Assembly: GCA_033065855.1 (NCBI GenBank)
Contig: JAVXUO010002322.1
Coordinates: forward strand, 248,001-312,000
DNA: 64,000 nt
Direction: 5' to 3'
Source: Escallonia rubra
Taxonomy: Eukaryota > Streptophyta > Magnoliopsida > Escalloniales > Escalloniaceae
A program made the position numbers and the translations under genes. The notes beneath the pieces are model-generated. The model saw only the letters and a program-made list of their open reading frames with translations, searched no databases and had not been told where the DNA came from. Position 1 is the stretch's first letter; every line of letters starts with the position of its first letter. Shown here piece after piece: positions 45,996 to 58,340 of the stretch.

Positions 45996-46662
45996 TGCAA
46001 AATGAAGATGAAGCCGACCGTGGCAACTATGCTCGAGTTTTTGTTGAAATTCATATAGTCATCCAGAAAAGGGGCGTTGATTTCACTGTTCCTGCAGGGA
46101 AGAACCCAACTCAGCGGCAGATCGAGGCTGGGCATACAATGGAGAAGGGAGGAGGGTTTGCTTCTTGGGCTTGTGAGGATAGAAGGTGTTTGGAGGGGAC
46201 AGCAGAACTGGGGCAAGCATGCACACACACACTGAGTTGCCAACTGTGGCTCCACCTTATGTCAGAACTCAGACAACCCAAGTCACGACAGAGCGAAAAT
46301 GGATAGCGAGAAGATGTCGCCGGAGAAGAGGGGGGTATTTTGGGTATGAAAATTACATAAATGAGTATGTCAGAGAATCTTGAAACGGAGTTGGACGGGC
46401 CGTTAAAAGTGTGTAGTTGTGTGTAATGCGGGTACAAACCTCAGGGGGGCGGAGTGTAATTTTTAAAGATAGCGGTAGTGGAGTGTAATTACGTAAAACC
46501 TCAGGGGGTTTTAGTGTAATTTACCCGTCTTTATTTTGTTGATACATGTTCACCTTTTAGGACAGATGTCACAATTTCTATCAATTTTTATTTTGTACCT
46601 TTTAGGACAAATGTCACAATGCTATCAATTTTTATTTTGTTGATCCATGTTCGACCTTTTAG

Positions 46663-47038
46663 GACGTGTCAATTCGTACAACAGATTTTCGATCATGGCA
46701 AGCATTCAACATGCCACGCCATGGGGAGTAATTTAGTTGGGAAAAAATTTAATTGTACCTCGTCATCGTTTATGCCATTCATGTTTGCTTTGCAATCATC
46801 GCAACAATAGCTTTTCAAGCTATACATTGCTATACATTCGAGCTAGCCAATCAAACCAACGAAAGAAGTCTCTGGAACCTGAATCTTTCATCTATGATTT
46901 TTTTGTATGTAATAACTGAACCAGATCACCATTGAAACACAGTAGAATGCCGTCTGATATCATACAAACCCAAAATGGCACCACCCTTATCTTTATATAG
47001 AGCAAGCGGGAGAGACGCAAAAATCTGGGAAGGTCGTT
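46663..47038. other. Intergenic and BRCC36 3' region
   Basis: Short stretch up to the BRCC36 stop codon; no further gene seen. Confidence 0.45.
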
Positions 47039-50000
47039 CTAAGACCCTTTTCTACTACGGCTACTAGGACTACCAACGAGTCTCGTATTAAGAGATTCAG
47101 CCGGACTGTACACATCCCTGCGGCCAAATGAAGCACTTCCACGAAGTCCATGAGATGAAACGTTTCGAGGGGAAGCGGAACTTGAACTTGATTCGTTTCC
47201 CCTGATGGCTTCAGTCTCCAAAATCTTGGCTTCATCGGTCAGCATTGCTAACTGTTTCAGAAAAAAGGCAGGTCAAACAGCAACATTATAGCCAGAAGCA
47301 ACGATGGGAGCCAACAGCGTGTTATATCAACTAAAAAAAGATCTGACCCACACCACCGTATGTTGGGAGATCGAGTTAAGTGCTGTAAAATGAACCAAGC
47401 TGGCTCATCAACGAGAATCAGGTTCTGTGCTGCATAACTTGTGTCTCCTCGTGTAAAAGCTCGTTTGAGACCAGCTCAGGAGAAGAATGAACCAAGCAAG
47501 GTTGAGCATAATTTAAAGCTCGACAATTTAATGAACAAGCTTGAACCCTAGGCTCGGCTTGGCTCATTTACAGCTACAAGTTGCCCTGTACCGCTAAAAG
47601 ACTTGCAGACTGAGAAGCAAAAGAATTAAGGTGGTCCTAGAAAAGAGCAGACGTATTTTTTCTTCTTTCAGTTATTTCGTTGTGAACTTCATTTTCTTAT
47701 ATATTGATTAGATACCTGAACAAAACTTACAAGACCAGAAATATAGACCAAAATTAAAACTTACTGGATATTAGAAATGTAAACTTTTACTTTCTGAAAA
47801 ACAAATCACTACAGTTGAAACTCGAACTTGCATTTGCATGCACCAGTCCTAAATAGTAAGCTAATGCTCAAAGGTACTATGAGCGGTAAAAACGATGCAT
47901 GTGTAAACATCTGAATACTTTGCACCGCATGGTTGTAACGAGAACTCAACAAGTGCTCTCATGCATTTATCAAGCAATTATGATCCTAAACAATATCGAG
48001 GAAAAGGCCCCTAAAGCATCATCTAATTAGGACTCCTGTACTTCCAAGAAAATCAATTCCTAATCGAAGAGCCATATATACCAATACTACGAATTGGCTC
48101 GATTTTTTTTTCTCCCCAATCATAGAGTCATGAACGTGGAATGACTAATGAGCCAATAACCTCCCTCACTCCCCCTCTCACTCTCTCCACATTCATCCTT
48201 CTTTGTCGGCATCAGGGACAATAGAAGTAGATAATGCAAAGAAAGCTTACTGTTCATACTGTTTAAGGCAACTAATTTAGCCTAATTTATGCTGCAAATC
48301 GACATGCAAACAACTTTTAGCAAATAAAAGAGAGGAGGAGAAAGATATGGTATTAGTGTATACCCGAATTTCATTTTCTCTCAAACGATCCTGAAGAGCA
48401 TTAATGGCAGGACTTAAGCTGCATATTGTAATGAAATACTCACAATGAGTAACCGAAATGCCAAGAGTATAAACAAAATGCTAAAAACTAGTAAATCAAG
48501 AGGAAGGCACAAGTTTTCTGACCAATACTCCATTAATTTGCACAAGGAAGCTTGATATGTTGATGTGTGATGAATGAACATAAGCGGGTGGACTTTTCCA
48601 TCCCTACATGAATGGCATGAAATAGCAATAAATGATATCAATAGTAAGAATAACCCATAAATAAGCAAGATAGTCAAGGATAAGTACAAGCAAAATCAAC
48701 ATTATAACACCTCATGTTTTGTAATATTGCTTGGTTATATGCTGTCCGCTCCTCTTCGTATAATACACCTTGCAAGTCTGTAAATGACGTCAAAGGCAAG
48801 TTGAGTTTGAGAAGAGACAATGTCGGCAAAACATGAAGAGGAACTTCCTTCCTGACGAACTCTGCACCACTGCCAGCCAAAAAATAAAATGCATTTCAAG
48901 ATACAATTAAAAATTTGCAGCTAAATATCATTTGGCAGCTAAACAAGGAACTGCATACAATTAAAAATTTGCAGACAGACACGCATGCACGTAGGAATAT
49001 GAGGAGTATTGCACTGACAATTTAAACAGACGAAGATGACATCAACCCACCAAATTGCGAACGGCCAAACATCAGATGCATTCCTAGTTCTAGACAAAAA
49101 TAGCTTCAACTAAATATGTGATATCACGCTCTTAGATTATAAGCATGTTTCAATGCAGTGGTCATGAGAAAGAGCATGAGGGGCTGGAAAGAAGTAACTA
49201 TTCACTCGGGTAAATATTCACTCGGTTAAGTAGACAACTCTGGAATTACCAAAGAAAACTGGCTTTGGTACCCAAATTTTATAATTTGATGAATAAGATC
49301 TGAAGCCTGTTTAACTATTTCTAAAGTACATTTGCAGCCGGCCATTAATGGCAAACTACTTTAAGTAGCGCTTACTAAAACCAACCCTAAAGATGCACAC
49401 ATTTGTGATATTTGTACAAACAAGCATAACCCAATGCACATTAGCCTTCAAGAAAAAGTGGCTGCCACTCAAAGTTACAATTGCCAGCTTGGGTACTGAC
49501 GCGTTGTTTAGAAGAGCTTTCAGGGTTTTATTCGTTAAATTTGGGAAACAAAGTGAGATTCTTCTGGTAATCTCACAGTTATATATGCAATTTACCATAA
49601 TTTAATTTTGCTTACAGTAGATTTTAAGAAAACGTGCAATTTATATAGTAGAAAAGCAGAAGATGATACTCCACCATGCCTAATGTACCCGTGTATTTAT
49701 GAACTGAGACCATTGTAGAGAGCTCAAGGTTCATTCATGTTGCAACTAAAAATCATTTAAACAACATAAGGATCATAAACAAGCAGAGTAACAAACCTAG
49801 GCTCGGTCAGACAGACAGCTCATGATGGTAAGTTTCTTGCAAGTAACTTATCCAAAGTCCAAACCCAAACTTCAGGTTCTTAAGTAATTTCGGCTACTAA
49901 AAGTTAAAACCAACCACGCTAGTACTATAAATGCCCATACCTATTAGATAGACCTCACATCAAGCTTCATAATATATCTTACTTCTTATAATCACCACTG

Positions 50001-53000
50001 ACGGATAAGTGTCAAATCATGTATTTATTGTACGACGATAACTCATGAGTCAGCTGAGCACCATTCAAGCTCAGAGATGCACAAAGGTAGAGCCTGAGCA
50101 GTTGTAAATATAGTAAAACCGAGCTCCGGCAGAGAGTTTTTAATCTCAATTTAGTTCAGGCAGAACCAAATGCCATGACAATTAACTTTACTGATGTTAT
50201 AAGTTGGTACAAGTTGTCTGTCAGGGCAACATGGCACTAGCACTACTAGCAGTGGGACTTAAACGGAAAGGATTTCAATTCAAGCATTCTAAGTCCGAGG
50301 TAAGCTGCCATACAGAGCAGTACATTTAAACTATTCAACTATTACACTACTAGTAAGCCCAAACTAGCTATAAATAATAACCAATGTCTTCACCGCTCAG
50401 ACTATACCAACCCTTGGCAGCAAAAGTTGCTCCTTGATGACCTGAAGAGGCTTCATCAAACCCTCCCAAAAACACTTTTATCCAAACCAGTGGAGTTTCG
50501 CGATGGTTCCTACCCCCTAGTTCCAGTAATTTTCACCAGAATATTGAAAGATGCAACTCAAAGAAATTGTCATAACTGGCATCACAAGGGTCGTTTTTTG
50601 GTCTTTCCATCTCTTTTGCAGTGGGGAGAGAGATGGGGGAACCACACTACCACGTACGTACGGTCTAAAGCTGGCAAAAAGAAGTGGTCTTAGTGCAGAT
50701 ATTAAGAAGAGTAAAGGAAAAATTAACTTGACATCTTATTATCAACAAATAGAACTCGATTAAAAGGTGGAATCAATTATGGATGCACACCAATGATGTG
50801 AGACCATAAAGAACTCTAACTACACAGATCCAACCCATCAAAAGATTATAAGATCCCAAAACAACTGCACACATAAGACTAATGCTAAAGGCCATAGAAA
50901 TGGTAAATCACACCAACAATCAAAAGACAAGTGAAAAAGGTACCAAGTGATGAAGTACCTACTCAAGTATACCTCATCTCCAAATTCGAACGGTGCAACG
51001 CTTCTTGCATACTTTCCGACATGTCCATGGGGTCTATATCAACAATAGCATTTTCTGTGTTAGAAGTGTAGTAGTTTCCTCCAACTTTCTCTTTCCCTAG
51101 GTGATTGGTATCAGCATTGGCAAAGAAACCCCCCAAGTCTGAAGATCGTCCGCCGCCCTAGTCAATCATACGTACTTATAAGCATAATTAAAGACATCTC
51201 AGAGGGGATTATGCTATTCTGGGAATTAAATAACGGATATGCTAACAAGTGTTTTCACTCTTAGTAGACGGGGTCCCTTCCATTCATAGGCCCGCCCCAC
51301 CTATCAAAAAGGTAGATAAACCAACCAACTAAAAATGTATTTTTTGGAGCCACTGCTTATTTAACTAATACACATAATCATATGTGTAATTGTCATTTCG
51401 CTCTACAAACACAACTTCCCAATTCATTCATCGTGTGGGTATATGATCCCAATTTATTGCAAGACTCGTAAAATTCCAGAGAGTATCTGAACTCAACGGA
51501 AGTAATTAATTAACAGCGCAAAACTTTTTCAATACAATCTGAAATGTCGTGTTAATGTACATAAGCTGGTATCCAAGACAAAACAGGCCCGTCTATAAGC
51601 AGCATTCAGCTTACCATAGGTTTTCCACGCGAGACCTTGTGCAATGATTCGGAATTTGATGAATAGGCATGTAGATATACAAAGTTTAAAGAAAGAAAAA
51701 AGAAGAGAAAGAAGGGCGGCTTGATGCATGAGGCCTCTTTGATTGCAGGGGTCTGGAGAGAGTTGATGTATCTAAACCTTAAAAGGATATATGGGCTTAA
51801 AGAAACATACCAAGGTGGGGGATAGAATAGATGTCATTTTATTTGTGTCAAGCCTTCCAACATGTCAAACTCTGGATAAAAAGTTGATTCGTATGTGACA
51901 TCCAGATCTATAAAGGTAAGGTGAAAGCATCGGAAGGCCGAGAACTACAAAATTGCAAGGAATATTAATGCAGCAGTACATGACAATGACCAGGTACAGA
52001 GACTAGAGTATTGAGGGAATGAATAACTCCCTCCCACTTCCAGCCAGACTTACATGCAAGAACAAGTCAACTAAAAAGAACGGAAAACAAAAAGAGCACA
52101 AAATCAAGATTTTAATCTTCCAATTCTGAAAATTGTTTTTCCTTTTCAGTGTTTTGCATGTCTTCAAAACCCATTTACCAGATTAAGAAACATGTCCAGG
52201 TCTTACGTATTGGAAAAGTGGAATACCTTTGACGCTCTTGAATCACCAGTGTCTTGTTCAAGAGTTTCTGCCCGTGCAGACCCATGTCTCGTCAATGTAT
52301 TCTCTGAGGAACTTAAAGAGGACTCAATATCTATTATGGCACTCTTATGTTCAGGGGATACAGAGACAGGTCTGAAATTCTGCTTCCCATCCGAGGACTG
52401 GAATGCAATAACCTGGATTCTTCCGACCTGATTTCATTTCATAAATTAACTGCGGTTTCATAGATATAGACTCGATGTGCTTTCGGAACAGGAAAACAGC
52501 AAGACAAACCTTGTGCACATCTTCATTAAAACAAGAAAATATTAAGCCAATGAAACCAGGATCTAAAAGTTGATACATGGCCTGAGTCCGCACATCTGCA
52601 GAAGTCATAAGAATCTCAAGTGACCAATTGCAACAGACAAGGGCTCAATAAAGAAATCACCATGGTGATGGCGTGATTTAAGCAAAAAAGGATGGGACAC
52701 GAAACAGATGGTGCCAAGTATGAATTGGCAAAGATGAAAAGGTCGAGGCTTTCAACTTTGGATCACTTGTGCATGAGTATGTTTGGCATAGAAACAGTAT
52801 TATTATTCCACAGGATGACTCCGTGCAGCTGATAACAACTATGGAGAAAGGCCATTGAATTGGGTAGGCTTGTAAATCATCTCAAAAAGTCTCAAGAGCG
52901 ACATTCATGTGTATAAGACTTCCCAAAATAAAAAATGTCATATAACTAGGTTTCTTTCTCAAAGAACAATTGATAACTAGAAACTAAGGCCATTCTATTT

Positions 53001-56000
53001 AATCACGCCTACTGAGAACTGTGCAACATGAAAGGTCACGCCTTCAAAGCTCCAATGTATTCCATGACCATAAACATGGTAATGTGTAGAGGAAAAAGGT
53101 TAAGAGGTCATATGAGCATAAATTTTTGTCCTTGTGCATCCAACACTAGCAAACAAATGTAAGGTAATATACAAGAACTCATGGTAAGTAGATGATAGAA
53201 ATGCCCTAGTTCTGGATAACCTGTTGGTGTTTAACAGATATGGGGTATTCTTTAACTGCATTTAAACAAGAAGAGCTGCACATAACCAATATCAATCAGA
53301 ATAATTTTCTGAAGCTGGCAGTTTAAATAATTATCGTCTCATAAGCCAGCTGATGTTTTTTCACCTATAACAGCACCTAAGATCAAGTTGGGCGCTAAGG
53401 AATAGGATAAAAAATGATAAATACAAAGCAGTAGTAGTACGTTAACGCTTACCAACATGGGAAGGAAGAACTGTAATATGAGGATGTGAATGGTACCAGC
53501 CAATCACTCTTGTAGTTCTTCCTACTGCTGCTGTCATTATGTGCTATGGAGTTAATTGGCCAAATGCAATTTATTGGACAAACACAAACTTCCAAATACT
53601 TTTTGTTTCCATCAAATGAGTCCACAGGGATAATGTACAAGAAAAACAAGACCAATGTTGAAAATATGAACCTTTTCTATTTTTTGCTGGGCACTGTTCT
53701 ACTTTTCATACCAAGGAATGGGGAGGGGCTGTTCCCTGTGTGTGTTGGTTGAGTAGGGAGAAACGAGGAGGAAGAAGGCCTTAATTAGTTTACCATTACA
53801 GCCTCTTACAGATACTTATAATAGCTCTTTAAGGAGAAAAAAACAGCTACTATAGTGGGCCAGATTCTTTCCCTCTTCTTCTCCTCCGAGCAGGAGAAAA
53901 GTTTGGCAGGCCGGAGGGGAGATGCCTTCCTCTTATTTGCCTTCCTTCCCCTTTTCCTCCAATCAGACAAAAGGAGTCTGCCCACCCCTCCACTTTCCAT
54001 CCACCCACTATCGTATCCTACCCTTAGTTGCAGGATTCTCGTAGGTAGGCCACGAATCTCCCTGAGATTCTCGAATTTGAGCTCCCATTTAAAGCTTGGT
54101 GGGAGCACGCGATCCCATGTGGGTTGGGAAGTAGCCTCAGATTGTTCCCTCTTGCTGGCACAAATTTTCTTATGGATCCTCGCTAATGTAGGTTTAGGGT
54201 ATTCAGCGAGCAAGAGGAAGAAAAATCTGACCAGGCTTTCGGGCTAAGATAAAGACAAGCTGTTCTTGGTACTAATGTTTACTAGAGCTGGTCACTTTGC
54301 AGGGAGGCAGAGGGCACCTGAGAGTGGGTCTCGCAGTCCTCTTGTCAAAGGATACATGGCTGTGGGGTGGCCACGTCAGGCTCTTATATGACTGGTCTAT
54401 CAGTCAAGAAGCTTTGTGCAAGTACTTCACGCATCACATTAGATTTTCTGCTGAACAAAAACATGGAGCAGCTGGGTAGTATACTATTACATAAACGACA
54501 TCCATATGTGTGTGCGTGTATAATGTATAGATACTCAATGCATATGCTGTGCATCATATAACTGGTTAGTTCCATAAAACCAAAATAATATTTATTTAGC
54601 AAAGCCGCCCCCAACTCAGATTCTCCCAGGTGCTTATGCTCCCCCGCCGGTGCTCCCGCTCCGTGCACGACTGATATCACAAAATAAAGTATTCTTGCAT
54701 TGATAACTCCGCTGATTAAGGCCTTCCAGTTTCCTTTTCTTTGGCAAAACCTTTTCAAAACCAAATCCATGACTTTAAAGTTGTGAAACTTTTATAGGTA
54801 TCACCCAGAAACTTTAACTGGTTCTCTTAAAATGCAGTATATGCACACGTTGAAGAATAGAGGAAACAGAATATTCAAAATGAATAGGCAAGCACCCAAG
54901 GAAGGATATCTCGGCCTGAACTGATGCAGCAGTCAACTGCTCAGGATTGGTCTCTACTCGGTCTTTCTGCCTATCAGAACGCGGTTGTGGCAGAGCTCCC
55001 CAAATCAGAGCAGTCACACTCCCGTTTTTTGAGTGCTGAAGTATCAAAAACCAGAACCAAACTTGAAATGAGTGCACGTGGTAGAACGTAAAGAAACCAA
55101 ACATACTTCAGACTATTAAAAACCTCAATTAAAGAAGTACACATAATTTTAAATAATGATAACAAACATTTCAATATCAGTAACCAACTGGAACACTTGA
55201 ATAAAAGCTGCTTTAACAAATGCAGGTCGGAACTACAAATAGGAACCAGGAAGGAATTACTGGTTCACTTCCAGAATGGTTCTTCTGTTCTGAAGGTAAA
55301 TTCCCTTTAAAAGTTAAAACTTCCAGACCAGACCTAAAACATAGCCAGAGTGGCCAATTTAAAAATAAAAAAAATCTTCTTTTTCGGATTGGCGGGGGGT
55401 GGGCACTACCAAAAGACCAAATCAAGAAAATCTATTTGATTCATCACAACCAACGGTTTTGAGAAACCACTTTGGAAAGCAATCTGAACCTAGTAAATAA
55501 TAGTTCATGATTAACCAAACTAAATTGTAACGCGAACAATCCAACATGGCAAGCCACATAATTTCAGGCTTCAGCCAGATTACCATATTAGTATGTAAAA
55601 AGCCACGTTTTACCAAAACCCATAAATTATCTTCCATTTCGATTTGTCTCAATAACCTCATTTCAGTCTCCTCATAACTGAGAGAGACATCATATTGTTA
55701 AGCAATTCTCCTATATAAGCACTATACGTGATCAAGACAGTCATATGAACCAAATTAAACCAAATTCAGCAACTCATCAAAACCCACATTGCTCGAAAGT
55801 TAGAAATTCAGATACTACTGGAGATAATTAATTAGAATAACTGTCTAATCTTTGCATACTTATCGACAAGCACTACCCAACTGTCCAATTTAATTCAAAT
55901 TGGTATCCAATCAGAACGTTAGATACTCTCAAGAGCACAATAAATGAGACCAAACAAAAAAAAAAACCACATTGATCTTTGAAACCCCAAAAGAAAAAGG

Positions 56001-56324
56001 AAATAATAGAACAGGAACCTGAAACAAATATATCTCTGATCCATTTTTTCAACTTGATACAAAGTTAAAGAATTTGGAAAAACCCTAGAGGGTTTCTATT
56101 GCCAGAGAGTAAAAGGTCCGGACTTTACAAGAAAATGGTAGTATCTGGAAACAGGGGCATCAAAAAAAGCTTAGTAAACAAAAACCCTAATGAAGATCAA
56201 AGTGCTTTGATACCTGAATGTCACCAAGAAGAAGGCCCATGATTTCTTCGGTCTCGGTGGACAATGCATGAGTTACACATGTCAGCCAAACATCCTCCGA
56301 CATCTTCACACTGGTTAGAGACAT
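47039..56324 (-). CDS. BRCC36: BRCC36-like JAMM deubiquitinase (Lys63-specific)
   Basis: Zinc metalloprotease that removes Lys63-linked ubiquitin; in plants linked to BRCA1-type DNA repair and recombination. Ten minus-strand exons: 56214-56324, 54910-55035, 53453-53540, 52510-52595, 52227-52427, 50973-51157, 48711-48869, 48523-48603, 48364-48418, 47039-47251; all phases join, giving 434 residues (plant members are about 400). Start MSLTSVKMSEDVWLTCVTHA; the catalytic Glu is in TETEEIMGLLLGD. The JAMM zinc motif reads WYHSHPHITVLPSHVDVRTQ, with both His and the Asp intact. The C-terminal part has MDMSESMQEALHRSNLEMSG, KEVPLHVLPTLSLLKLNLPL and LQDRLRENEIRLAMLTDEAK, then a Ser-rich tail. Intron 2 (53541-54909) only joins correctly as an AT-AC intron. 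Introns are long in total, about 8 kb. Confidence 0.96.
53541..54909 (-). other. U12-type AT-AC intron of BRCC36
   Basis: The exon before it ends TTCAGGCCGAG and the intron begins ATATCCTTC, matching the U12 5' consensus ATATCCTT. The intron ends CCAATTAACTCCATAGCAC, with a branch-like TTAAC whose branch A is 11 nt from the 3' end, followed by exon ATAATGACAGCAGC. The join gives QAEIMTAAVGRTTRV, which lines up without a gap with TEAERLAELTGRPMRV of human BRCC36 as I recall it. The nearest GT donor (CTTGG|GTGCTT) leads into a stop with the only nearby AG. Confidence 0.82.
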
Positions 56325-57768
56325 CCTCGGGCAAACAGCAACCTCGTTCAATCTGTCTCTTTTTCGTTCTCTTTAGAAATATCCGTTAATTTACTCTTTC
56401 TCTCTCGATATATATGTCAAAATTTTGGGAGTACGGAAAAAGAGATGGGGATGGGGTCAGAAAGAGATCGGAGAGTCTCAAACTGAGGATGGATCTTAGG
56501 GAACTCGCTCTGGGTTTTACTGTTTATACAGCACCTGAAAGTATTTATTGTCCACATTGTTTTTTGTTTCGTACACAAGTGCCACTAAAAATAATTTATA
56601 CAAAGAGATTTTAACTCGAAGAATGTTTATTTTATTTTTTTGGTAAACGAAGAATGCTTATGAAGGGAAGGCTGTGAGTACCTGTAGCTCTCCAATTCTA
56701 GAGCTAAGTTTTTTGCCCCGTTTAAGTTAACTGTGGAATCCCGTATCTGTTTTCTGCTCGGATATATTTTTTATTGTGCCGTCTCATTTTGTGTTTCTCA
56801 ATCTCTTCTAGCGCCCTCTGTCTCTTAATTCAGCTTCCTTGGTAACTGTTTGTACGATTGCTTGAATGACTTATTTCCCATTTTTCTCCCCCTGTTGTCT
56901 CTCGTTTGGCGACCCGAATTTCGTGTCTTTGATATAGAGGCCTTTTGTCGCCTATTATCAATGCTGGCTAAAGATGGAAGTTTGGATCCTATGAAAACCT
57001 TAAGCAATGAACATGTTACCCTTACTCGTAGCTCTTATATTATTTTTTCCTTACCTGCTCTAATAATTACCTTTTCCCATGAAAAAGGAAATACAGAATC
57101 TGTTAGCAAATGTGTAATCCCAATATAAGCATACTAAGATGTTTCTGTATATTTATTTTTTTATTTGCATATAATAAGCATATTTTTGGAGGACATAATG
57201 GACAGCTTACCTAAGCCCTTTAGGGATTACAAAGTTAAAGTTGTTAATTCATTTCCAACAAATCTCGGAGTTAACCAAGAAGGTCTCATTTTTTAAGAAG
57301 AACAATGAGAGTGTATACAGTTTTTGAGAAAAACAAAACTGTCATTCTTATTTAATTTTATTTTTTTTTTGTAATTTTTTAGAATTCTTTTACGCTTTGC
57401 AGGCAACGCCGGTGATATTAGCATGTCAATGAAATGAAAGTACTCCAACATTCTCATTAAAACAAGTTTCTATAGTTTGTTGTTTTTTATAACATATGTA
57501 AACTGCTTGCAGGTGTAATTTGTATGAGTCTGTTGAAGTTTCGTCGAAGTTCTGAAACTCTATCCGGATCATTACGAGGGATGATAAGCTTATTTATGGC
57601 TTTCGTTGATAAGAGTCTGCCATGTCGATTTTCAAATGTTATTCCATATATATATGTCTCTATCCTTCTATTTTTATCTACGGTGATCGCCAAAGACCTG
57701 TCATCTTTTTCATTTGTCAGTTGGTTGGACTTGCAATCTTTATAAACAGATAGCAAGCATCAAGTAGT
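56325..57768. other. BRCC36 upstream region
   Basis: Contains the BRCC36 5' leader and promoter. ORFs at 56825-57128 and 57487-57756 look protein-like in patches, but I recognise no family and see no joining splice sites. The rest is AT-rich. Confidence 0.4.
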
Positions 57769-58340
57769 CTGGTGGTAAGGGTGAGCATTTAAACCATTGA
57801 AACCGATCTAATCGTGAAAATCGAACCAATCGCAATCTGTCTATTTCCAAACCGATATAAAAATCAATCGATTTTGTTTTTTTTTTCCCAAACCTTACAT
57901 TCGATTCTATCGGTTCGATTTGGATTTTTTTTGAAACCACATAAACCGAACCGACCTTATATAATATAACATATATATATTTTTACCTAATTCTAGTTAT
58001 TTTTTACTAACTCTAGTTATCTAACCACTCATATAAAATGGAATAAACTCTAAATCCCTACGTAACACACATTTTTCACTCGTCGCCTACATCTCACTAA
58101 ATGTTATTAATTATGATTAAAAAAATCAGTTTTTTTTTTAAACTTATTAGTATGTATAAGTTATTAATTTTTTGGTCTAAACTTGTCCAAAATTGAGTTT
58201 GACCCAAACCGATTAAAGCATCTAAACCGAACCGTTCAACTACGATTCGATTTTTTTTTTTCAAATCAAGGTTGGTTGGTTCGGTTTGGTATTCAGCCTT
58301 CAAACCAAACCAACCGAATCGTGCTCACCCCAACCACCAT
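57769..58340. mobile_element. AACCG-rich inverted-repeat element (MITE-like)
   Basis: The left end TGGTGGTAAGGGTGAGCA and right end TGCTCACCCCAACCACCA are inverted repeats with two mismatches. The interior is packed with AACCGAACC/GGTTCGGTT words and pairs with itself. No coding capacity. Target duplication not resolved. The repeat at 28170-28340 uses the same words. Confidence 0.6.

Larger units (their letters stand above)
45307..46526. mobile_element. Pack-MULE (Mutator-like) with captured gene fragments
   Basis: The terminal inverted repeats 45307-45384 and 46449-46526 are identical over 78 bp by my reading; each starts GGGTAAATTACACTAAAACC from the outside. The flanking 9-mers are TTTTTATTT (45298-45306) and TCTTTATTT (46528-46536), a 9-bp target duplication with one change, as for Mutator elements. 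There is no transposase. The GC-rich interior, unlike its AT-rich surroundings, carries on the minus strand a J-domain piece and an NHL/LEA-2 piece, between direct repeats of 30 bp (45514-45543 and 45991-46020, one mismatch). Perfect TIRs imply a recent insertion. The interior at 46030-46440 is of unknown origin. Confidence 0.88.
45274..46662. repeat. Tandem repeat of about 57 bp interrupted by the Pack-MULE
   Basis: Units share ACAGATGTCACAATT, CTATCAATTTTTATTTTG and ACCTTTTAGGAC. One unit is split by the element (45274-45306 and 46528-46560). A shorter one lies at 46561-46605 and a full one at 46606-46662. The unbroken units show what the insertion site looked like. Confidence 0.75.

Noticed and set aside
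45485-46306. 273-codon plus-strand ORF in the Pack-MULE
   Set aside because: It is opposite to the captured J-domain and NHL fragments, which are recognisable only on the minus strand; GC-rich DNA keeps both strands open.
57487-57756. Protein-like minus-strand ORF suggesting an organelle DNA insertion
   Set aside because: I could not match it to any plastid or mitochondrial gene I know, and no flanking organelle sequence is seen.
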